Shown here piece after piece: positions 41,284 through 50,763 of a stretch of DNA of 64,000 nucleotides. The notes under the pieces are model-generated. The model did not search any database, was not told the DNA's origin, and worked only from the letters and a program-made list of their open reading frames with translations. Position 1 is the first letter of the stretch, and the number at the start of each line of letters is the position of its first letter. Origin of the DNA: Chryseobacterium oleae (GTDB lineage: Bacteria; Bacteroidota; Bacteroidia; Flavobacteriales; Weeksellaceae); assembly GCF_900115055.1 (NCBI RefSeq), contig NZ_FOVD01000001.1, positions 1,178,001 to 1,242,000 on the forward strand, given 5' to 3'. A program made the translations under genes and the position numbers.

Positions 41284-41847
41284 TTATTTTACTCTTTCTA
41301 AGTAGCTACCGTCTTCAGTGTTTACTTTGATTTTGTCACCTGGCTCGATGAATAATGGAACCATTACTCTCGCACCGGTTTCAACGATTGAGTTCTTAAG
41401 AGCATTCGTTGCGGTGTTTCCTTTTACACCCGGATCAGCTTCGATTACTTCCAGATAAACTGACTGAGGAAGTTCTGCAGAAAGCGGAGTTTCGTCAGCT
41501 TCTTTCAAAATGATCGTTACTTCTTCGCCAGCTTTCATAAACTGAGAGTTTTCGATCATCTCTTTATTTAGATACAATTGAGAGAAGTCATCATTATTCA
41601 TGAAGTGAAAACCATTCTCATCATCATAAAGATACTGGAATTTTCTGGTGATTACTTTTACTTCATCAATTTTGTGTCCTGCAGAGAAAGTATTGTCAAG
41701 AACTTTTCCGTTCGTTACCGATTTTAGTTTTGTTCTTACGAAAGCAGGTCCTTTCCCTGGCTTTACGTGCATAAATTCAACTACTTTGAAAATATCATTG
41801 CTAAACTCGATGCAAAGTCCTTTTCTTATATCGTTACTTGTTGCCAT
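41284..41847 (-). CDS. efp: Translation elongation factor P
   Basis: 187 aa. Rescues ribosomes stalled on polyproline by binding between the P and E sites. It has three beta-barrel domains. The tip lysine is K32 in VKPGKGPAF (E. coli K34), which may carry a modification. The C-terminal [21 protein letters not shown] and [11 protein letters not shown] are typical. It follows lpxA by 78 nt on the same strand, inside the lipid A gene block. Confidence 0.96.
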   Translation of the reverse strand: MATSNDIRKGLCIEFSNDIFKVVEFMHVKPGKGPAFVRTKLKSVTNGKVLDNTFSAGHKIDEVKVITRKFQYLYDDENGFHFMNNDDFSQLYLNKEMIENSQFMKAGEEVTIILKEADETPLSAELPQSVYLEVIEADPGVKGNTATNALKNSIVETGARVMVPLFIEPGDKIKVNTEDGSYLERVK

Positions 41848-41925
41848 TAATGTATGTTATCTTTTTTATTTTAGTTTTTATTGCGGTCAATAATTAAATA
41901 TTGATATCCGTCTTTTTTGTCGCTA

Positions 41926-42720
41926 TTAGTTGCTATCCTTGGTCGTTCCGTATCCTTTCACAATACCTCTTGGAGAGTTCTGGATAAACTGAAGAATTTC
42001 GTCTCTTTCAGCCGTAGGAAGCATTTCTTTTTCAATAAATGCCAAAGCCTGGGAAACGTTCATCTTCATCTGGAAGATGGCTCTGTAGATTTTTTGGATT
42101 TCAAAGATCTTCTCATTGGAGAATCCTCTTCTTCTTAATCCTACAGAATTGATTCCTGCATAAGAAATCGGGTCTCTTGCTACTTTTACGTAAGGTGGAA
42201 TATCTTTTCTGATCAAAGATCCTCCGGAGATCATGGTATGTTTTCCGATCTTTCCAAACTGCTGTACTGCAGATAATCCTCCCATTACGGTAAAATCACC
42301 TATTTCTACGTGTCCTGCAATACCACAACCGTTGGCGATGATTACATTGTCACCAATGATACAGTCGTGTGCGATGTGAGAAGTTGCCATAATAAGGCAG
42401 TTGCTGCCGACTCTGGTAAATCCTAACGCTTTGGTTCCTCTGTTGACAGTGACACATTCTCTTAAAGTCGTACTGTCTCCAATAATGGTCTGTGTATCTT
42501 CCCCATCAAATTTCAGATCCTGAGGGATCGCAGAGATTACAGTTCCCGGAAAAATTTTACAATCCTTTCCTATTCTTGCTCCATCCATGATGGTAACATT
42601 CGGTCCGATCCAGGTTCCTTCTCCTATTTCCACGTCCCCTGCAATTGTAGTAAAAGGTTCTACAATAACATTTTTGCTGATTTTTGCGCGTTTATCTACG
42701 GCGGCTAATTGATGAATCAT
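41926..42720 (-). CDS. lpxA: UDP-N-acetylglucosamine acyltransferase
   Basis: 264 aa. First step of lipid A synthesis: transfers a 3-hydroxyacyl chain from ACP to UDP-GlcNAc in the cytoplasm. Hexapeptide left-handed beta-helix at residues 1-190; the catalytic His is in SHIAHDCIIGDN. The helical C-terminal domain starts near YAGINSVGLRRRGF. It begins directly after the lpxC/fabZ stop with no gap, so it belongs to the lpxD-lpxC/fabZ-lpxA transcript. Confidence 0.95.
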   Translation of the reverse strand: MIHQLAAVDKRAKISKNVIVEPFTTIAGDVEIGEGTWIGPNVTIMDGARIGKDCKIFPGTVISAIPQDLKFDGEDTQTIIGDSTTLRECVTVNRGTKALGFTRVGSNCLIMATSHIAHDCIIGDNVIIANGCGIAGHVEIGDFTVMGGLSAVQQFGKIGKHTMISGGSLIRKDIPPYVKVARDPISYAGINSVGLRRRGFSNEKIFEIQKIYRAIFQMKMNVSQALAFIEKEMLPTAERDEILQFIQNSPRGIVKGYGTTKDSN

Positions 42721-44118
42721 TTAATCAACTTTATTTTTTGCAACTTGAGCCATTAACTCTGCTTCTACAACCACAGTACCTCCTACATATCCATATCCCT
42801 GCATATGTACGATACCTCTTCGGATGGGCTCTATCAATTCAATTTTGAAAATAATAGTATCACCTGGAACTACTTTTTTCTTGAATTTCACTTTATCGAT
42901 TTTGATAAAATAAGTAGAATAATTTTCCGGATCCGGAACGCTTGCCAATACAAGGATACCTCCCGTTTGTGCCAAAGCTTCCACCTGAAGAACTCCAGGC
43001 ATTACAGGCTCTTTAGGGAAATGTCCTACGAAGAAAGGCTCATTCATAGTCACATTTTTCAAACCTACTACATGAGAGTCTGAAAGTTCAAGAACTTTAT
43101 CGATCAGTAAGAACGGAGGTCTGTGCGGCATAAGACGCATAATTCCGTTGATATCAAATACAGGTTCTTTGTTAAGGTCAAAATCCGGCACGTTTTTCTT
43201 TTTCTGAAGTTTCCACTGACGGTTCAGTTTTTTTGCAAACTGGGTATTCACAAAATGTCCCGGTTTGTTTGCAATGACTTTACCTTTTATTTTTACACCG
43301 GCTAGAGCAAGGTCACCAATTACATCAAGTAACTTATGTCTCGCCGCTTCGTTCGGGTAGTTTAATGTAAGATTGTCTAAAATACCGTTCGGTCTGATAG
43401 AAACATTATCTTTTCCGAAGGCTTTTTTCAATTTCTCTGTAGTTTCAGGAGTGAGATCCTTATCTACATAAACAATAGCATTAGAGATATCTCCTCCTCT
43501 GATCAATCCGTGATCCAACAACATTTCAAGCTCATGTAAAAAGCTGAATGTTCTTGCAGAAGAAATTTCGTCTTTAAATTCTGAAATATTTTTAAGCGTG
43601 GCATTCTGGGTTCCCAATACTTTGGTTCCAAAATCTACCATGGTAGTCACTTCATAAGTATCTGAAGGGATAATCGTGATTTCTGATCCTGATGCAGGGT
43701 CTGCATAGCTCAAAACTTCTTTGATCACCAGGTATTCTCTGGCTATGTTCTGCTCTACAATACCTACACTTTCAATAGCCTCAACAAAGAATTTTGAAGA
43801 TCCATCTAAAATTGGAGGTTCTGAAGCATCCATTTCCAGAATAGCGTTATCTACATCACATCCCACCAAGGCAGCCAAAAGGTGCTCACAAGTTGTGATT
43901 TTTACGCCCAGTTTTTCTAATGTCGTTCCTCTTTCTGTTGCAACTACATAATTAACATCAGCTTCTACCTGAGGATGTCCCTCTAGATCTGTTCTTACGA
44001 ACACAAAACCTGTATTTTCTTTAGCAGGTTTAATGGTAAGTTTTACTTCTTTACCAGTATGAAGGCCAATTCCAGAAAGCGTTACTTCTTCCTGGAGTGT
44101 TTTTTGCATATCACTCAT
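42721..44118 (-). CDS. lpxC/fabZ: Bifunctional LpxC deacetylase / FabZ dehydratase
   Basis: 465 aa from the ATG at 44118. The N-terminal part (about 1-305) is the zinc deacetylase that commits UDP-3-O-acyl-GlcNAc to lipid A. Its motifs are [28 protein letters not shown] (zinc His), [11 protein letters not shown] and [14 protein letters not shown] (zinc His/Asp). The C-terminal part (about 320-465) is 3-hydroxyacyl-ACP dehydratase with [11 protein letters not shown], the catalytic His in FFVGHFP and Glu in [11 protein letters not shown]. The fusion is characteristic of Bacteroidota and couples lipid A and fatty acid synthesis. The start overlaps the lpxD stop by 8 nt, which decides against the longer frame to 44145. 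Confidence 0.96.
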   Translation of the reverse strand: MSDMQKTLQEEVTLSGIGLHTGKEVKLTIKPAKENTGFVFVRTDLEGHPQVEADVNYVVATERGTTLEKLGVKITTCEHLLAALVGCDVDNAILEMDASEPPILDGSSKFFVEAIESVGIVEQNIAREYLVIKEVLSYADPASGSEITIIPSDTYEVTTMVDFGTKVLGTQNATLKNISEFKDEISSARTFSFLHELEMLLDHGLIRGGDISNAIVYVDKDLTPETTEKLKKAFGKDNVSIRPNGILDNLTLNYPNEAARHKLLDVIGDLALAGVKIKGKVIANKPGHFVNTQFAKKLNRQWKLQKKKNVPDFDLNKEPVFDINGIMRLMPHRPPFLLIDKVLELSDSHVVGLKNVTMNEPFFVGHFPKEPVMPGVLQVEALAQTGGILVLASVPDPENYSTYFIKIDKVKFKKKVVPGDTIIFKIELIEPIRRGIVHMQGYGYVGGTVVVEAELMAQVAKNKVD

Positions 44119-45142
44119 TAGTTTTATCTTTTGAGGTATCCTCAAGATTATTTATTCTTCGTACAATTTCAGTAAAATTTCTGAAATGAACATAGTTTCT
44201 AAGATAGTCATTGTAGCTGATCGCCGGAGATCCGTACAGCGTTTCTTTATCATTAACGCTTGAATTCACCCCGCTCTGAGCCTGAATTTTAACCTGGTTG
44301 CCAATTTTGATATGGCCTACCACTCCTACCTGTCCTCCGATCTGATTCCAGTCTCCGATGGTTGTAGATCCTGCTATTCCGGCCTGTGCTGCAATAACGT
44401 TGTTCTGTCCTATCTTCACATTATGAGCGATCTGGATCAGGTTATCAATCTTCGTTCCTTTTCCGATGATGGTGGAACCGATGGTAGCTCTGTCGATGCT
44501 ACAGTTTGAACCGATCTCTACGTCGTCTTCAATGATCACATTACCCAGCTGAGGAATCTTTTTGAATCCTTCTGCGGTAGGTTGAAAACCGAATCCGTCG
44601 CCACCCACAACCGTGTTGGAATGGATCACACAGTTGTCTCCGATAATACAGTAGTCATAGATTCTGGCCCCACTGTCAATTTTACAGTTTTTACCAATCT
44701 TTACTCCTTTACCGATATACACATGCGGATAAATCTGCGCACCTTCTCCGATCCTGGCTTTCTCCGAAACATAAGTAAATGCCCCGATGTAAGCCTTCTC
44801 ACCAATCACAGCAGTTTCATGAATAGAAGAACCGGTTTCGATTCCTTCTTTTCTTCCCTGCATTTCCTGGTACAGATTCATTAAGATCTGGAAAGAAAGG
44901 TATGCATCCTTTACAACAATTAAGGTAGGATTATAATTAACTTTATCTATAAGTTTTTCCGAAACAATAATAACGGAGCATTTTGAGGTATCTAAAAAAT
45001 GCGAAAATCGATCTTGTGCTATAAAAGAAAGATGCCCTGATTCACCATTCTCAATTGGTGAAACCCCAGTAATAACCGTACTTTCGTCGCCTATTATTTG
45101 TCCGTCAATAAAACTTGCAATTTGCGAAGCTGTAAATTCCAT
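44111..45142 (-). CDS. lpxD: UDP-3-O-(3-hydroxyacyl)glucosamine N-acyltransferase
   Basis: 343 aa from the ATG at 45142 ([11 protein letters not shown]). Third lipid A step, adding the N-linked hydroxyacyl chain. The N-terminal uridine-binding domain (about 1-100) is followed by a hexapeptide beta-helix (about 105-300) with [24 protein letters not shown] and the catalytic His in [11 protein letters not shown], then a C-terminal helix. An in-frame ATG at 45151 lies inside the -7 promoter element, so it cannot be on the transcript; the internal ATG is chosen. First gene of the lpxD-lpxC/fabZ-lpxA block. Confidence 0.94.
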   Translation of the reverse strand: MEFTASQIASFIDGQIIGDESTVITGVSPIENGESGHLSFIAQDRFSHFLDTSKCSVIIVSEKLIDKVNYNPTLIVVKDAYLSFQILMNLYQEMQGRKEGIETGSSIHETAVIGEKAYIGAFTYVSEKARIGEGAQIYPHVYIGKGVKIGKNCKIDSGARIYDYCIIGDNCVIHSNTVVGGDGFGFQPTAEGFKKIPQLGNVIIEDDVEIGSNCSIDRATIGSTIIGKGTKIDNLIQIAHNVKIGQNNVIAAQAGIAGSTTIGDWNQIGGQVGVVGHIKIGNQVKIQAQSGVNSSVNDKETLYGSPAISYNDYLRNYVHFRNFTEIVRRINNLEDTSKDKTNE

Positions 45143-45148
45143 ATTCTG

Positions 45149-45177
45149 CAAAGATAAGAAATTCTGTAATTCGCAAA
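45149..45177 (-). promoter_or_regulatory. Consensus promoter of lipid A operon
   Basis: TTTG (45177-45174), 17-nt spacer, TATCTTTG (45156-45149) on the minus strand, matching the Bacteroidota consensus at every position. The expected transcription start (about 45142-45146) falls at or within a few bases of the lpxD ATG, implying a leaderless or near-leaderless mRNA. Confidence 0.82.
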
Positions 45178-45214
45178 CATTTTTTGATTTTAGGAACGTG
45201 AATTTTAATATTAT

Positions 45215-46441
45215 TTAAGAAATTATGTTGGAAATTTCCCTTGGAAAAGTGAGAATATATCTGGCCGTCTTATGAACCATAAGCCCCGACAACAGCTGGT
45301 CCTGGGACTCTTCCAACCTTATCTTTTTACCATCTTTCTTTAAAAGGTAAATTGGCTGCTTTTCGGTGTCATATGGGAGTAATTTTCTTTTAATCTCATG
45401 CACAAGCTCCTTTCCATTATCGATTCCGAAAAATTCATTGGTTTTTTTTATTTTTTCTTCAATAAATTCCGGAGCAAAAGGACGCGTAGAAATAACCGTT
45501 TTGGGAAGATTTCGCTGAATCACGCACTTGCACCAATAAGAAAGGATAAAGTCGTCAGAATTCTGCCAGGATTTCATGGCATGAATTATATCATTATCAT
45601 CAAGCTGGTTAAACCGATAAATATCCTCATCGGTAGCTGAACTCTTTGCACGGTGCAGAAAATACTTCAGATTCTCCCCTGCCGGTAGGTCCATACCTTG
45701 AGAAACCAAAAATTTAGCTCTCTTTAGGATTTCAACCAACAGAAACTCAGCCAGTGCCGAAGTTTTATGATAATACACCTGCCAGTACATAAACATTCTT
45801 GCCGTCAGGAAATTTTCAATGGAATAAACTCCTTTTGCATCGATGACCAATTCGCCTTCACCACACACATTCATCATGGAAATAATTCTCTGTGTATTAA
45901 TATTTCCTTCCGAAACGCCTGTAAAAAAGCTGTCGCGGTTTAAATAATCAAGTCTGTCTACATCAAGCTGTGAAGAAATAAGTTGGTTGAAAAATTTTCT
46001 ATGGTATTTCCCCTGAAACATTTCGATCGCTACGGAAAGCTGGCCGCCAAATTCTTCATTTAATTTATTCATCAGCAACAGCGAAAGTTTTTCGTGATGC
46101 CAGTCATCCATCAGCATATTTTCCAGGGCGTGGGAAAACGGTCCGTGCCCGATATCGTGCATCAGAATCGCAAGCATGGCACCTTTCTCTTCCTCCTCAG
46201 AGATCTTAATCCCTTTTTGGCGAAGGGTTTCCAAAGCTGTAAACATCAGATGCATCGCTCCCAATGCATGATGAAATCTTGTATGGGTAGCTCCCGGAAA
46301 GATCAGATTCAGAAGTCCGGTTTGCCCTATCCTTCGTAATCTTTGAAAGTAAGGATGTTCGATAACGTCAAATAAAATTTCATGTGGGATTCTGATGAAA
46401 CCATGAACGGGGTCGTTGATGATCTTTAGCTTGTTCTGCAT
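45215..46441 (-). CDS. HD-domain phosphohydrolase (dGTPase-like)
   Basis: 408 aa from the ATG at 46441. HD-superfamily metal-dependent phosphohydrolase. Motifs are INDPVHGFIRIP near the N-terminus, TRFHHALGAMHL (first His), AILMHDIGHGPFSHALE (HD pair plus helper His) and SSQLDVDRLDYLNRDSFFTG (distal Asp). This subfamily is related to dNTP triphosphohydrolases and the YdhJ/SAMHD1 group. The start was set at MQNKLK because a TAACTTTG -7 element (46470-46463) overlaps the longer frame's first codon. It is monocistronic, with 63 nt to the lpxD start. Confidence 0.9.
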   Translation of the reverse strand: MQNKLKIINDPVHGFIRIPHEILFDVIEHPYFQRLRRIGQTGLLNLIFPGATHTRFHHALGAMHLMFTALETLRQKGIKISEEEEKGAMLAILMHDIGHGPFSHALENMLMDDWHHEKLSLLLMNKLNEEFGGQLSVAIEMFQGKYHRKFFNQLISSQLDVDRLDYLNRDSFFTGVSEGNINTQRIISMMNVCGEGELVIDAKGVYSIENFLTARMFMYWQVYYHKTSALAEFLLVEILKRAKFLVSQGMDLPAGENLKYFLHRAKSSATDEDIYRFNQLDDNDIIHAMKSWQNSDDFILSYWCKCVIQRNLPKTVISTRPFAPEFIEEKIKKTNEFFGIDNGKELVHEIKRKLLPYDTEKQPIYLLKKDGKKIRLEESQDQLLSGLMVHKTARYILTFPREISNIIS

Positions 46442-46462
46442 TGAAACGTCGATATTAGTAAA

Positions 46463-46470
46463 CAAAGTTA
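46463..46470 (-). promoter_or_regulatory. -7 element of HD hydrolase gene
   Basis: TAACTTTG on the minus strand, 21 nt before the ATG at 46441. It excludes translation from the upstream in-frame codon at 46465. Confidence 0.6.
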
Positions 46471-46569
46471 GGGATTTTAAATTTTAAGCGTCATTAAATT
46501 GATGTTAAAGAATTTCACGCCTGTAAAAACAGATAATTTGCCAGTATGATTTATGTTCTAATTTTTTTT

Positions 46570-46970
46570 ACCATGGATTTCACAGATTTACACAGGTGTT
46601 TACGCTTTAAGAATTCATTTGTGGTATTGGTGAAAATATTAGTGTTATTTGTGTTTTAATTTTTTTGACCACGGATTTCACAGATTTTCACAGATGTTTA
46701 CGGCTTAAGAATTCCTTTGTGGCATTTGTGGAAATATGGTGACTTTTCTGTTTTATTTTTTTTGACCACGGATTGCACGAATTTACACAGATGTTTACGC
46801 TTTAAGAATTCATTTGTGGTATTCGTGTTGATATTTGTGACATTTGTGTTTTAATTTTTTATAACCACGGATTTCACAGATTTACACAGATGTTTATCCC
46901 TTAAGAATTCATTTGTGGTATTCGTGTTGATATTTGTGATATTTGTGTTTTATTTTTTCAATCCTGGATT
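46570..46970. repeat. Four-copy ~98-bp tandem repeat array
   Basis: Units begin at 46570, 46668, 46765 and 46864 (periods 98, 97, 99), with a 5' fragment of a fifth at 46961. Each opens ACCACGGATTTCACAGATTT, continues to GTTTACGCTTTAAGAATTCA and ends in a TTTGTGTTTTAATTTTTT tract. Units differ by substitutions and 1-2-nt indels, so the array is not very recent. The CACAGATTTACACAGATG half is loosely complementary to the CATTTGTGGTATTCGTG half of the same unit, so each can fold. The array fills the gap between the HD hydrolase and S41 peptidase genes. Confidence 0.9.
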
Positions 46971-47025
46971 TATTATTATGTTTTAAAAATATATCTTTGA
47001 TTGTATAAATAATGTGTTCTATTTA

Positions 47026-48669
47026 ATGAGGAAAATTTCTCTTTTCATCCTGTTTTTTTTCAGTTTACATTTTTCTGCGCAGCTTTTATCCGAGACCCAA
47101 AAACTGGAGTCGCTTTGTAAAGTCTGGGGATTTTTAAAATATTATCATCCTCATGTGGCAAAAGGAGATTTTGAATGGGATCAGGAGCTTTTAAAGAAAA
47201 TAGATGAAGTTGAAAATATCAGGGATAAAGATCAATTGAATGAATTATATTTTAACTGGATTAATAACCTTGGGAACGTTGATGAATGTAAAAAATGTTC
47301 AAAAGAAGATAAAGAGAAAGTTTATTTTTTAAGAAATTTTGATCTGAACTGGATGAATGATCAACATCTGTTCAATGAAAAAGTAAGCCGCCAGCTTTCG
47401 TTTATTCAAAACAACAGGAATATTGGAAGCAACCATTATGTTGGAAACGGTGGAAAAAAGGTTTATTTCAAAAATGAAAATTCATACGGTTCAAAATTTA
47501 TCTCTAAACAGATCAATCTTTTGGAACTTTTCAGATACTGGAATCTGGTAGAATATTTTTTTCCTTATAAATATCAGACGGACCAGAATTGGAATGATGT
47601 TTTAACGGAAATGATCCCGAAATTTCTCTCTGTCAATAATGATGAAAATTATCATCTGACTCTTGCTGAACTGGTAACAAAAGTGGACGACTCCCACGCA
47701 TTTTTATATTCTTCATTGATCAACGCCAATCTGTATGGAAGACGAAAAGTTCCTGTAGAATATACTTACGCTGAAGGAAAATTGGTTGTAACGAAGATTC
47801 TTACCAATAAACTGAACGAAGAAACTCCTCTGAAAAAGGGCGATGTCATTTACGATGTGAATGGCCGGACGATTTCACAAATGGTGAACAGCCTGGGAAA
47901 ATATGTTCCAGCTTCCAATTCCTGGGGAAAAATTACAAAAGTGAAAAGCCTTTTTCTTTTCAGCAATAATGATTCTGTTACGGTTAAAATTGAACGGGAC
48001 GGACAAAACCTTAGTCTATCAACCAAAACCTATCTTCTCAAAGATATCGTCTGGGAAAAGCCATCAGCGATACAAAAATGGAAGTTTCTGGATGCAGACC
48101 AAAAGACGGGATACGTGAATATGGGAATCATTGAAAAGAGTGATCTGGATGATATGTACCGGGAATTGAAAAAGGCGAAGTCTATCATTTTCGATCTCAG
48201 AAATTATCCCAAGCAGACCATTTTTCCTTTAAGCAGGATGATTCTGCCGGAAAAGTCAATTTATTATCAATTTAATTTTCCGGAGACCGATTATTTGAGT
48301 AAATTTTATAGCGCAAAAAATACCATCGGCAAAAAGAATCCGGATTACTACAAAGGGAATGTAGTGGTTTTGGCTGACGAGAATACGCAAAGCCAGGCAG
48401 AGACCACGACCATGATGTTTAAACAGCATCCGAAAGCCAAAGTGATTGGAAGCAATACTTCGGGAGCAAATGGTGACATTATCAGGTTTAAGATTGCGGA
48501 CCTGGATACCTGCTTTACCGGACTGGGTGCCTATTATCCAGACGGAAGAGAAACCCAGAGAATAGGAATCATTCCTGATATTGTAGTAAAACCTACCGTA
48601 AAGGGCATATTGGAAAGAAAAGATGAAGTTCTGGAAAGAGCTTTAGAATATATAAAGACCGGTTTTTAA
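47026..48669 (+). CDS. S41-family C-terminal processing peptidase-like protein, exported
   Basis: 547 aa from the ATG at 47026 (MRKISLFILFF); a GTG 12 nt upstream is less likely. Signal peptide to about residue 19 (LHFSAQ). A long N-terminal region (about 20-230) precedes a PDZ-like domain (about 235-320: PLKKGDVIYDVNGRTISQM) and the S41 core (about 340-530). The likely nucleophile is the Ser of ADENTQSQAETTTM (S-x-A-E motif), with GSNTSGANGD following. It probably cleaves envelope or secreted substrates. Ser/Lys versus tricorn-type catalysis is unclear. It is monocistronic, downstream of the tandem array. Confidence 0.85.
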   Translation: MRKISLFILFFFSLHFSAQLLSETQKLESLCKVWGFLKYYHPHVAKGDFEWDQELLKKIDEVENIRDKDQLNELYFNWINNLGNVDECKKCSKEDKEKVYFLRNFDLNWMNDQHLFNEKVSRQLSFIQNNRNIGSNHYVGNGGKKVYFKNENSYGSKFISKQINLLELFRYWNLVEYFFPYKYQTDQNWNDVLTEMIPKFLSVNNDENYHLTLAELVTKVDDSHAFLYSSLINANLYGRRKVPVEYTYAEGKLVVTKILTNKLNEETPLKKGDVIYDVNGRTISQMVNSLGKYVPASNSWGKITKVKSLFLFSNNDSVTVKIERDGQNLSLSTKTYLLKDIVWEKPSAIQKWKFLDADQKTGYVNMGIIEKSDLDDMYRELKKAKSIIFDLRNYPKQTIFPLSRMILPEKSIYYQFNFPETDYLSKFYSAKNTIGKKNPDYYKGNVVVLADENTQSQAETTTMMFKQHPKAKVIGSNTSGANGDIIRFKIADLDTCFTGLGAYYPDGRETQRIGIIPDIVVKPTVKGILERKDEVLERALEYIKTGF

Positions 48670-48802
48670 ATAGATTAAATAGAAGTAATGATTCGCTGGA
48701 TTTTCATTTAACTAATATTTAACTATTATTCTCTCTAATTTGTGAGAATTTAAAAGGAATTGGTCAACATTTTGATACAATAACCATGTAAAAAATTAAA
48801 TT

Positions 48803-50347
48803 ATGTCGGAAAAGATATTATGGATAGATGATGAAATAGATTTACTCAAACCCCATATCGTATTTTTAGAAAAAAAAGGTTACCATGTAACCCCTGTTAA
48901 TAACGTGAACGAAGCTCTGGAGCTTATGGATTCGGAAAAGTTCGCCTTAACACTTATCGATGAAAATATGCCCGGCATTTCGGGATTGGAAGCCATCCCA
49001 ATGATCAAAGAGAAAGACAACTCTTTAAAGATTGTCATGGTGACAAAAAGTGAGGAGGAACATATTATGGAAGAAGCCATCGGATCTCAGATCGCTGACT
49101 ACATTCTTAAGCCTGTAAATCCTAACCAGATTTTATTATCATTAAAAAAGAATCTGCAGGAGGATAATCTTGTGGAGCAAAAAACAATTCTTCAGTACCA
49201 GCAGGAATTCAGAAACCTGTCTATGGAACTTTCTTATCTGAGAACCTATCAGGAATGGGCAGAATATTACAAGAAAATCCTAAGCTGGGAAATCAAGTTT
49301 GATAAAGTAGCGGATAACGAATTTGCAGACCTTTTGCAGTCGCAGAAAGAGGAAGCTAATATTCAGTTCGCTAAGTTCATTGAAAAAAATTATGAAGGCT
49401 GGCTTACGGATTCCGACAAACCGATGATGAGCCACACGCTTTTCAAGGAAAAAATTAAAACCGAAGTAGAAAAAGAGAAGGTTCTTCTTCTGATGGTGGA
49501 TAACCTACGTTATGACCAGTGGAAAGTGATCGAACCTTTATTCACAAAATACTACAATAAAGTTTCGGAAGATTATTATTACAGTATTCTTCCTACGGCG
49601 ACACAGTATGCAAGAAATTCTTTCTTTGCAGGACTTATGCCGTCTGAGATCGAGAAACGTTTCCCGGACAAGTGGTTCAATGATAATGAAGAGGGAAATA
49701 AAAATGAATTTGAGCGTGACTTCCTGGAAGATCAGATGAAGAGAATCGGTCTGGGATCTAAATCAATGAAGTATCTTAAAGTTCTGAATGCAGATTTTGA
49801 GCGTAAGATCTATGATGATTTTAACCAGCACAAGAACAACGATCTTCTGGTTATTGTTTACAACTTTATTGATATTCTTTCGCACGCTAAGACGGATAAC
49901 CATATTGTAGATCAACTGATCCGTGATGATAAAACGTTCAGATCTCTTACCTATAACTGGTTTGAAAATTCATCCATTTTAAAAATCATTAAGTTGGCAG
50001 CAGAAAGCGGCTACAAACTGGTAATCACTACAGACCACGGAACGGTGTATGTAAAAAGACCTAGTAAAGTAGTGGGTGACCGTGAAACATCAACGAATAT
50101 CCGTTATAAAACAGGGAAAAGTTTAACCTACGACGACAGCGATGTGTGGGCAATCACTAATCCTGAAAAGTTATTCCTGCCAAAAGGAAATTTAAGTTCT
50201 AAGTATATTTTTGCGAAAAACAATATTTTCCTGGCTTATCCTAAGAATTACAATCACTTTGTCAATTATTATAAAGAAACCTACCAGCACGGTGGAATAT
50301 CATTGGAGGAATGTATTATTCCTATCAGCATTTTAGAACCCAAGTAG
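48803..50347 (+). CDS. porX: T9SS response regulator PorX (receiver plus PglZ domain)
   Basis: 514 aa. Regulator of type IX secretion and gliding. Receiver domain (1-120): acidic pocket D9/D10, phospho-acceptor D53 in LTLIDENMPG, K103 in DYILKPVNP. A helical linker (about 125-215) connects to a PglZ alkaline-phosphatase-like domain (about 225-514), with metal and nucleophile motifs MVDNLRYDQW (D233), ILPTATQYARNSFF (Thr near 265) and VITTDHGTVYVKRP. In Porphyromonas this domain is a phosphodiesterase on oligonucleotide signals. The partner kinase PorY is not adjacent, as is usual. It is monocistronic with a strong terminator. Confidence 0.95.
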   Translation: MSEKILWIDDEIDLLKPHIVFLEKKGYHVTPVNNVNEALELMDSEKFALTLIDENMPGISGLEAIPMIKEKDNSLKIVMVTKSEEEHIMEEAIGSQIADYILKPVNPNQILLSLKKNLQEDNLVEQKTILQYQQEFRNLSMELSYLRTYQEWAEYYKKILSWEIKFDKVADNEFADLLQSQKEEANIQFAKFIEKNYEGWLTDSDKPMMSHTLFKEKIKTEVEKEKVLLLMVDNLRYDQWKVIEPLFTKYYNKVSEDYYYSILPTATQYARNSFFAGLMPSEIEKRFPDKWFNDNEEGNKNEFERDFLEDQMKRIGLGSKSMKYLKVLNADFERKIYDDFNQHKNNDLLVIVYNFIDILSHAKTDNHIVDQLIRDDKTFRSLTYNWFENSSILKIIKLAAESGYKLVITTDHGTVYVKRPSKVVGDRETSTNIRYKTGKSLTYDDSDVWAITNPEKLFLPKGNLSSKYIFAKNNIFLAYPKNYNHFVNYYKETYQHGGISLEECIIPISILEPK

Positions 50348-50383
50348 TTTTTTTCATAGTTTATTTAAAATTTTGGGTTTAAG

Positions 50384-50411
50384 GCGGCAAAAATCGAATG
50401 ATTTTTGCCGC
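50384..50411 (+). terminator. Intrinsic terminator of porX
   Basis: 12-bp stem GCGGCAAAAATC / GATTTTTGCCGC with a GAAT loop, then TTCTTTTTT. Confidence 0.88.
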
Positions 50412-50469
50412 TTCTTTTTTACAGCTCTTTTAATAATCTTAAAGAGTTCCTATCTTAGCAAAAAAAGCA

Positions 50470-50763
50470 ATGTTTATTATTTCGCTGACCTACAAAACAT
50501 CTCTGGAGAATGTGGAACGTTTCATTCCTGAACATAACGATTTTTTAGACCAACACTACACCGCCGGAAATTTTATCGCTTCCGGAAGGAAAGAACCGAG
50601 GACCGGCGGAATCATTCTTGCCAATGCCGTTTCTAAAAATGAAGTTGAGGAAATCATCAGGAAAGATCCTTTTTATATCCATCAGGTAGCGGATTATGAA
50701 ATCATTGAATTTATTCCATCAAAATATAACGAACACTTTAATTTTTTTATAAAAAACTCATGA
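50470..50763 (+). CDS. YciI family protein
   Basis: 97 aa, ferredoxin-like alpha-beta dimer of the YciI/YCII family. Visible features are NDFLDQHYTAGNFIASGRKEPRTGGIILA and a C-terminal DPFYIHQVADYEIIEF strand. The His/Asp pair often proposed as catalytic in the family corresponds to the D-Q-H-Y region and D67. Enzymatic role unproven. It overlaps the exonuclease III start by 4 nt, so the two are translationally coupled. Confidence 0.87.
   Translation: MFIISLTYKTSLENVERFIPEHNDFLDQHYTAGNFIASGRKEPRTGGIILANAVSKNEVEEIIRKDPFYIHQVADYEIIEFIPSKYNEHFNFFIKNS

Noticed and set aside
46570..46970. Possible CRISPR array
   Set aside because: The ~98-bp units are contiguous with no unique spacers and no cas genes nearby; it is a plain tandem repeat.
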